Shown piece by piece: positions 7,341 to 11,607 of a stretch of 11,607 bases of DNA. Numbering within the stretch: position 1 is the stretch's first letter; the number at the start of each line of letters is the position of its first letter. The notes beneath the pieces are model-generated. The model did no database searches, had not been told where the DNA came from, and saw only the letters and a program-made list of their open reading frames with translations. The translations under genes were made by a program, and so were the position numbers. Source of the stretch: Micavibrio sp. UBA2020 (lineage in GTDB: Bacteria > Pseudomonadota > Alphaproteobacteria > Micavibrionales > UBA2020); contig DDBY01000153.1 in assembly GCA_002334985.1 (NCBI GenBank), positions 1 through 11,607 of the forward strand, given 5' to 3'.

Positions 7341-8318
7341 TAACGTACGGTGGCGCGGCAGGTCTATCAAATCAGCTTCGTAGCCGCGATTCCAGAGAAT
7401 ATGGTCTAGGTTGACCGCCGTGACAGACGTATGCCCGTCTATTGTGGCGGCCACTTCGCGCATGCGCTCGACCGCATGGATGGATACAGCGCGGAGTTCC
7501 ACCTCTTCCTCGCTGCCTGCGGCAATTTCTATGCCTGCATCAATGCGCGCGGCCAAATCCGGTGTGTAGGTCAAAACGCCTGCATGCCGCAGCACATGCG
7601 GCACCATGTTATCGGCAAAAATAGTGAGGTTCTGCATATCGTGAAACGCCGCCGCGCCTGTGCCGCCAAATGACAGCCACACATCCGCCGCGAAAATCTG
7701 GGCGCGTTTATAGATGGGCACGGCGATGCCGCGGTAATCCGCCACATCCGCAAACCCCTGCCAGCCGCCGACCAGAAACGCGAGGCGTTCTGCCGAGCCG
7801 CCCGCAGATTCAAGCAGGTTCATCACCTGCCCCGCGTAATCCGCTATGATACGTTGCCCTGCTTCGTTTAAATGACGCGCGAATAGAGCCATCAGCTCAT
7901 CCAGACGCGCATGAGCGCCTGTGGGTATGCGGAAAATATCATGGCAGCGCGCAGGCGTGACTTCCGCCCAAGCCGCTGGCCTGTCAAAGCCTTCGTTATC
8001 AAAAGCCGCGCGCAAATGCAGCGCCAGCTCGGCGTATTCAAGCGCCACGCCACTTTCGCGTGCCAGTTCAAAATAGCCGGAGCCGAAATTGACAGCATCA
8101 AGCGCCAGCGCATAAGCCGCCTTCTGCTCAGGCGTTTTGCCGCCGCCCAGTGTCTGGTTATCAAGCGCCGTCATCTGCGGTTTGCGCGTTTGCAAAAGCG
8201 CCGCGGTGTAGGCAGATATTTTATCGCCGTTCAAACGCACATGCTTTGCCATGCCCGCAACTTCGGCTGCGGCGCGGCGGATGTTGTCTGTAAATCCGGT
8301 ATGATTATCGGCCATCAT
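7326..8318 (-). CDS. Queuosine 5'-phosphate N-glycosylase/hydrolase (Qng1-like, DUF2419 queuosine salvage protein)
   Basis: Members of this family (human QNG1/C9orf64 and bacterial relatives) release queuine from queuosine 5'-monophosphate, so the base can be reinserted into tRNA with GUN anticodons. Motifs I recognise from the family appear in the expected order: HDIFR, the helix YKRAQIFAADVW (Lys204), LTIFADNMVPHVLRHAGVL, GSEEEVELRA (starting at 268), and the ending PRHRTLTVFY at the extreme C-terminus. Length from the preferred start is 330 residues, typical for the family. I chose the ATG at 8318 because it overlaps the TGA of the upstream hydrolase gene as ATGA, implying translational coupling; a second ATG follows at 8315. 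An in-frame ATG at 8369 would run 55 bases into the hydrolase and has no ribosome binding site. It is the last gene of the three-gene operon. Confidence 0.87.
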   Translation of the reverse strand: MMADNHTGFTDNIRRAAAEVAGMAKHVRLNGDKISAYTAALLQTRKPQMTALDNQTLGGGKTPEQKAAYALALDAVNFGSGYFELARESGVALEYAELALHLRAAFDNEGFDRPAAWAEVTPARCHDIFRIPTGAHARLDELMALFARHLNEAGQRIIADYAGQVMNLLESAGGSAERLAFLVGGWQGFADVADYRGIAVPIYKRAQIFAADVWLSFGGTGAAAFHDMQNLTIFADNMVPHVLRHAGVLTYTPDLAARIDAGIEIAAGSEEEVELRAVSIHAVERMREVAATIDGHTSVTAVNLDHILWNRGYEADLIDLPRHRTLTVFY

Positions 8319-9160
8319 TCTGCAGGCTGGACGGCGGGTTCTTCCGCCGCAATTTGTTTTTCCAGCCATTCGGTCACGACATGACCGGCGTGATGGTCAT
8401 AAAGGTCGTTATGATGCCCGCCGTTGATGGTGATGAATTCCTTGGGGTGATTGGCCCGTTCATAAAGCATCTGCGCCAGCTCTATCGGAATAACTGAATC
8501 TTCGTCGCCATGCACAATCAGCAAATTGGTTTTGATGCCGCCGATTTTATCGATGTTGTCAAAACGGTCCTTCATCAGCCAATCGACCGGCAAAAAGAAA
8601 TAGCGCTTTTTCGCAACCGCCGCCGCGCTTGAAAACGGCGCTTCGAGGATAAGATAGCGCGGCTGGATTTCGTATGCCATTTGCGTCGCGACACCGCTGC
8701 CGATACTTTCGCCGTAAATCACCAGCTGCGCATTAGCGTATTCCTGTTTTTCGAGGAAGTTCAGGGCGGCGCGGCCGTCTTTATAAAGACCCTGCTCGCT
8801 CGGGCTGCCGATATTGCCGCCGAAACCCCTGTATTCGACCAGCAAAACGCCCATGCCTTTGTCGATGAAATGCTGTGCCTTCACGGCGCGGTGGCCGATG
8901 TGCCCCGCGTTGCCGTGATACATGACCACGATTTTACCGTCGCGTTTCACGGGCGCGGCAAACCATGCATTCAGCGTCAGGCCGTCTTCGGTGCGCAGCT
9001 CTACTTCGCGCATGCTTGGCGCAGCGCTTTCCTTGGGGTCGCCGGGATGATTTTTATCGGGGAAATATTGCAAGCTGCGCTGGCAGACATAAACCAGCAG
9101 CAAGACAACCGCATAAACCGCCAGCAGCTGAAAAACCAGACGCGCCAGAAAAACCACCAT
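8315..9160 (-). CDS. Membrane-anchored alpha/beta hydrolase, BEM46/ABHD13-like
   Basis: A serine hydrolase of unknown substrate (esterase, lipase or thioesterase-like). The 281-residue product starts with one hydrophobic helix (about residues 2-24, MVVFLARLVFQLLAVYAVV), so it is tethered to the inner membrane. The alpha/beta-hydrolase domain shows the oxyanion motif YHGNAGH, the nucleophile elbow GESIG with Ser152, the acid in HGDEDSVIP (Asp221 by the usual spacing), and the base in GGHHND (His250 likely). All catalytic residues are present, so it is probably active. The start at 9160 follows the exporter stop after one base (TAAGATG), with GGGAGA upstream. A longer in-frame reading from 9262 would overlap the exporter by 99 bases and lacks family resemblance. 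The gene sits between the ABC exporter and the queuosine salvage gene and overlaps the latter by four bases. Confidence 0.9.
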   Translation of the reverse strand: MVVFLARLVFQLLAVYAVVLLLVYVCQRSLQYFPDKNHPGDPKESAAPSMREVELRTEDGLTLNAWFAAPVKRDGKIVVMYHGNAGHIGHRAVKAQHFIDKGMGVLLVEYRGFGGNIGSPSEQGLYKDGRAALNFLEKQEYANAQLVIYGESIGSGVATQMAYEIQPRYLILEAPFSSAAAVAKKRYFFLPVDWLMKDRFDNIDKIGGIKTNLLIVHGDEDSVIPIELAQMLYERANHPKEFITINGGHHNDLYDHHAGHVVTEWLEKQIAAEEPAVQPAE

Positions 9161-9161
9161 C

Positions 9162-10934
9162 TTACGCGCTCTCCCGCAGCAGGTTGCCGTAAAGACGGCC
9201 ATAAACCCCGCCCGCGGCCAGAAGCTCTTCGTGGCGTCCGCTTTCGACGATGCGGCCTTCACTCAAAACATAAATCACATCTGCATCCATAATGGTCGAA
9301 AGACGGTGCGCGACGACAACCGTGGTGCGCCCTTCCTGCAAACGGTCGAGGGCGGATTGCACCAGACGCTCCGACTGCGTATCAAGCGCCGATGTTGCCT
9401 CGTCCAGCAGCAAAAGCGGCGCGTTGCGCAGCATGGCGCGCGCAATCGAAATACGCTGGCGCTGTCCGCCCGACAGCTTCACGCCGTTTTCACCCACAAT
9501 GGTGTCATAGCCCTGCGGCAGCTCCAGAATGAATTCATGCGCGGCAGCGCTTTTGGCTGCGGCGATAATTTCGTCTTCCGTCGCGCCTTCGGTGCCGTAG
9601 GCAATGTTATCGCGCACGGTATCGTTGAAAATGGCGACTTCCTGGCTGACCAGCGCCATGTTTTTGCGCAGGCTTTGCAGCGTCACATCGCGGATGTCGA
9701 TGCCGTCAATGCAGATAGCGCCGCCCGTGACATCGTAGAACCGCGGAATAAGATTAAGAATAGTCGATTTGCCCGAGCCGGACTCCCCGACCAGCGCCGC
9801 GGTTTTACCCGCGGGCACGGTGAAGCTGACGCCTTTCAAAGCTTCCGTTCCGTCGGCGTAGGTAAAGCGCACGTCGTCAAAAACCATTTCCGGCTGCGCG
9901 ACGGACAGCGGCGCAGCGTCCGGTTTATCAACAATCGCGGGTGGACTATCGAGCATCTGGAACATGCGGTCTGCCGACGCCAGCCCCATCTGCATGACGT
10001 TGTTGAGCTGCGCAAGGCGCTTCATCGGCTCATACGCCAGCAAAAACGCGGCGATAAAAGAAAACAGCTGCCCTGTGGTGCTTTGCCCCGCCATCACCTG
10101 CATGCCGCCATAAACAATAATCGTCACAATCGCAAGCCCGCTCAGCGATTCCGAAATCGGCGTTGCGGTTGCGGACACGCGGTAAGTGCGGTTCATCAGC
10201 GCGAGGATACGCTGGATGATGCTGTTGATGCGCCCCTTTTCGAATTCTTCCATACCGTAGGACTTCACATGCTTGCTGCCCTGAAACGCCTGGCCGAGCA
10301 TGCTGGTCAGCTGCCCCGTTTCAACCTGCGTACTGGTCGAAACCTTACGCAGTTTTTTGCCGAGGCGCGCAACGAAATACGCCGCCGCCGGAAAAGCGAA
10401 AATGGAAACCAGCGTCATTTTCCAATCCTGATAAACCATCACGCCGACCAGAAACAAAAGCGTGAATACGTTTTTGCCCAGCCCCGTCAGGCTCTGGTTC
10501 AGCGCGGCGCGGATATGGTTGACGTCGGATACAAAGCGCGACAGCAGCATGCCGCTTTGCTGGCCGTGGAAAAAGGCAAGGTCGGCATAAACCAGATGCG
10601 CAAACATATCGCGCTGCATATCGGCAATGCAGCGCTGCGCCATGCGGTTCATCATGACAGTATGGCCGTAAGTGGCCAGCCCCCGCACCACAAACACCAG
10701 CAAAACCATGCCGGCGACAGGGAAAAGCATGTCGCGCCGCTGCTGGGTGAAAATTTTGTCGATGATGGGCTCCATCAACTTCGCCATCGCCCCCGTCATG
10801 GCGGCGGATATCATCATCAGCACAATGGCAATGGCCAGCGTGCCCACATAGGGGCGCACATATTGGCGCAGAATGCGGCGCATCAAAGGCCAGCTGGCCG
10901 TAGGCAGGGGGGTGGACGAGGTAGAGGACGCCAA
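9162..10934 (-). CDS. msbA: ABC exporter of the MsbA type (fused membrane and ATPase domains)
   Basis: Half-transporter that works as a homodimer in the inner membrane. The closest family is MsbA, which flips lipid A-core, but related exporters carry other lipids or drugs, so the substrate is an inference. Residues about 30-310 hold the six-helix membrane domain. The ATPase domain has Walker A GESGSGKST (383-391, Lys389), signature LSGGQRQR (487-494), Walker B LLLLDEATS (Asp511, catalytic Glu512), and switch His543 in VVVAHRLST. The length of 590 residues fits MsbA (about 580). The start is a TTG at 10934: GGGAAAG lies 6 bases upstream, no ATG or GTG occurs between it and the in-frame stop further upstream, and the next ATG (10883, codon 18) is just before the membrane domain. 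First gene of an operon with the hydrolase and the queuosine salvage gene. Confidence 0.93.
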   Translation of the reverse strand: MASSTSSTPLPTASWPLMRRILRQYVRPYVGTLAIAIVLMMISAAMTGAMAKLMEPIIDKIFTQQRRDMLFPVAGMVLLVFVVRGLATYGHTVMMNRMAQRCIADMQRDMFAHLVYADLAFFHGQQSGMLLSRFVSDVNHIRAALNQSLTGLGKNVFTLLFLVGVMVYQDWKMTLVSIFAFPAAAYFVARLGKKLRKVSTSTQVETGQLTSMLGQAFQGSKHVKSYGMEEFEKGRINSIIQRILALMNRTYRVSATATPISESLSGLAIVTIIVYGGMQVMAGQSTTGQLFSFIAAFLLAYEPMKRLAQLNNVMQMGLASADRMFQMLDSPPAIVDKPDAAPLSVAQPEMVFDDVRFTYADGTEALKGVSFTVPAGKTAALVGESGSGKSTILNLIPRFYDVTGGAICIDGIDIRDVTLQSLRKNMALVSQEVAIFNDTVRDNIAYGTEGATEDEIIAAAKSAAAHEFILELPQGYDTIVGENGVKLSGGQRQRISIARAMLRNAPLLLLDEATSALDTQSERLVQSALDRLQEGRTTVVVAHRLSTIMDADVIYVLSEGRIVESGRHEELLAAGGVYGRLYGNLLRESA

Positions 10935-10940
10935 AGAAGA

Positions 10941-10947
10941 CTTTCCC
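10941..10947 (-). promoter_or_regulatory. Ribosome binding site supporting a TTG start for the ABC exporter
   Basis: GGGAAAG on the minus strand ends 6 bases before the TTG at 10934. No better start codon is available in this frame before codon 18, which has no comparable site. Confidence 0.55.
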
Positions 10948-10978
10948 GATGGACAGGTGTTAATGATTTCTCAAGCCG

Positions 10979-10987
10979 TGTTATACT
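10979..10987 (+). promoter_or_regulatory. Candidate extended -10 promoter for the patatin-like gene
   Basis: TG (10979-10980), one base, then TATACT (10982-10987, 5/6 to consensus) form an extended -10 element. The -35 region at the expected distance is poor (TTAATG at 10960-10965), which is usual for extended -10 promoters. The start point would be near 10994, about 90 bases before the coding start. Confidence 0.45.
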
Positions 10988-10995
10988 ACAGTCAA

Positions 10996-11023
10996 GGGTG
11001 GGAGTTTAGTCTCTAATCCCCCT
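10996..11023 (+). other. Stem-loop at the predicted 5' end of the patatin-gene transcript
   Basis: GGGA (11000-11003) pairs with TCCC (11017-11020) and TTAG (11006-11009) pairs with CTAA (11013-11016), with a TCT loop and a two-base GT bulge. GG (10997-10998) can extend the stem to CC (11021-11022) across a one-base bulge. No T-run follows on either strand, so it is not an intrinsic terminator. Its place right after the predicted start point suggests an mRNA-stabilising or regulatory leader hairpin. Confidence 0.4.
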
Positions 11024-11038
11024 ACCGTAAAGATAAAC

Positions 11039-11067
11039 ATAATAAATAATAACCATAATAATAACAA
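11039..11067 (-). promoter_or_regulatory. Candidate promoter for the ABC exporter operon
   Basis: On the minus strand TTGTTA (at 11062-11067, 4/6) and TATTAT (at 11039-11044, 5/6) are 17 bases apart. The start point near 11032 would give a leader of about 98 bases to the TTG at 10934. The tract is made of AT-rich near-repeats, so a chance match cannot be excluded. Confidence 0.38.
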
Positions 11068-11086
11068 AAACGAGGCGACAACCGTG

Positions 11087-11607
11087 ATGTTCGGCAAGGA
11101 CAAAGACAAAAAAGGCCCAGACATTCCCCCCGCCAGCCCCGGGCTGAAAACGCAGTCGGAGGCGAACAAGGTGCACATGTCTGCCCCGCCCCGCATCGGC
11201 CTTGCGCTCGGCAGCGGCCTTGCCCGCGGCTTTGCGCACCTCGGCGTTATCCGCGCGCTGAAACGTCACGGCATTGAACCGACTGTTATCTCCGGCTCTT
11301 CCATGGGGGCGCTGATTGGCGGCGCCTATCTGGCGCACCGCCTTGATGCCGTCGAGGAATGGGCTTATTCGCTGACGAAATTCAAGGTGCTGTCGTATCT
11401 GGATTTCCGTGTAAAGGCCAGCGGACTTATCGGCGGCGAGCGCCTCATGAAACTCATGCTCGACAATTTTGGCGAAGTGCGGGTCGAGGAATTGCCACAC
11501 CCCTTCATCGCCATCACCGCCGACCTTGTGACAGGTCACGAAGTATGGCTGCGCAAAGGGCGTCTGGTCGATGTCATGCGCGCCTCCTTCTCCCTGCCCG
11601 GCATTTT
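11087..11607 (+). CDS. Patatin-like phospholipase, RssA-like (3' end outside window)
   Basis: N-terminal 173 residues of a patatin-family serine lipid hydrolase; such enzymes use a Ser-Asp dyad to cleave acyl chains. The Gly-rich oxyanion loop reads GLALGSGLARGFAHLGV (from Gly38), where many family members have GGGARG, and the nucleophile elbow GSSMG places the catalytic Ser at residue 72. The catalytic Asp of the DG[GA] motif would lie beyond the window. The first 30 residues are charged and Pro-rich (FGKDKDKKGPDIPP) with no signal peptide, so a cytoplasmic or peripheral location is likely. The start is the ATG at 11087 or the adjacent in-frame GTG at 11084; GAGG at 11072-11075 is 11 or 8 bases away respectively. 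A Met at codon 31 is a less likely start. Divergent from the ABC exporter operon. Confidence 0.92.
   Translation, partial: MFGKDKDKKGPDIPPASPGLKTQSEANKVHMSAPPRIGLALGSGLARGFAHLGVIRALKRHGIEPTVISGSSMGALIGGAYLAHRLDAVEEWAYSLTKFKVLSYLDFRVKASGLIGGERLMKLMLDNFGEVRVEELPHPFIAITADLVTGHEVWLRKGRLVDVMRASFSLPGI

Noticed and set aside
8319..8369. 17-residue N-terminal extension of the queuosine salvage protein
   Set aside because: It would overlap the hydrolase gene by 55 bases, has no ribosome binding site and is Arg/Gly/Cys-rich unlike the family; the ATGA-coupled start at 8318 is better.
9231..11009. 592-residue plus-strand open reading frame opposite the ABC exporter
   Set aside because: Codon-aligned shadow of the exporter gene, whose ATPase motifs are all intact; the product is His/Arg-rich and meaningless in composition.
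11039..11067. Near-repeats of ATAAT as a possible iteron or microsatellite
   Set aside because: The units are irregular in length and spacing over less than 30 bases; better read as an AT-rich promoter/leader tract.

Overview
The window looks like an ordinary chromosomal stretch of an alphaproteobacterium with a middling GC content. The basis is the style of the GluRS and type II citrate synthase sequences, strong avoidance of TTA/CTA/TCA codons, and the presence of glutamyl-tRNA synthetase and citrate synthase in one neighbourhood, which I recall as common in that class. A Rhodospirillales- or Micavibrio-like lineage is only a guess. I see no mobile element, CRISPR array, tRNA, rRNA, phage gene or toxin-antitoxin pair.

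Left part (1-4247, plus strand): the 3' two thirds of gltX; a small unrecognised membrane protein with a Pro/Ala-rich tail (957-1538); a 315-base intergenic stretch with a perfect hairpin and a good sigma70-type promoter; and a long FadE-type acyl-CoA dehydrogenase (1854-4175) that lacks the N-terminal membrane segment I recall in E. coli FadE. A strong hairpin plus T-run (4207-4232) ends fadE and, read the other way, also ends the convergent gene.

Middle part (4248-7332): an unrecognised 318-residue soluble protein on the minus strand; an AT-rich divergent promoter region; citrate synthase gltA (start best placed at 5407); and a small four-helix membrane protein of unknown role that probably rides on the gltA transcript.

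Right part (7326-11607): a tight three-gene minus-strand operon. An MsbA-type ABC exporter comes first (TTG start), then a membrane-anchored BEM46/ABHD13-type alpha/beta hydrolase, then a queuosine-5'-phosphate N-glycosylase of the Qng1/DUF2419 family. The spacings are one base and an ATGA overlap. A divergent patatin-like phospholipase starts at 11084/11087 and runs off the window. ABC exporter, hydrolase and patatin suggest a membrane or lipid theme. FadE and GltA link fatty acid oxidation to the TCA cycle. The queuosine salvage enzyme is the least expected member.

No clearly new multi-gene system is visible. The points most worth a second look are the queuosine-salvage gene coupled to an exporter/hydrolase operon, three unrecognised proteins, and the structured leader between the divergent ABC and patatin genes.
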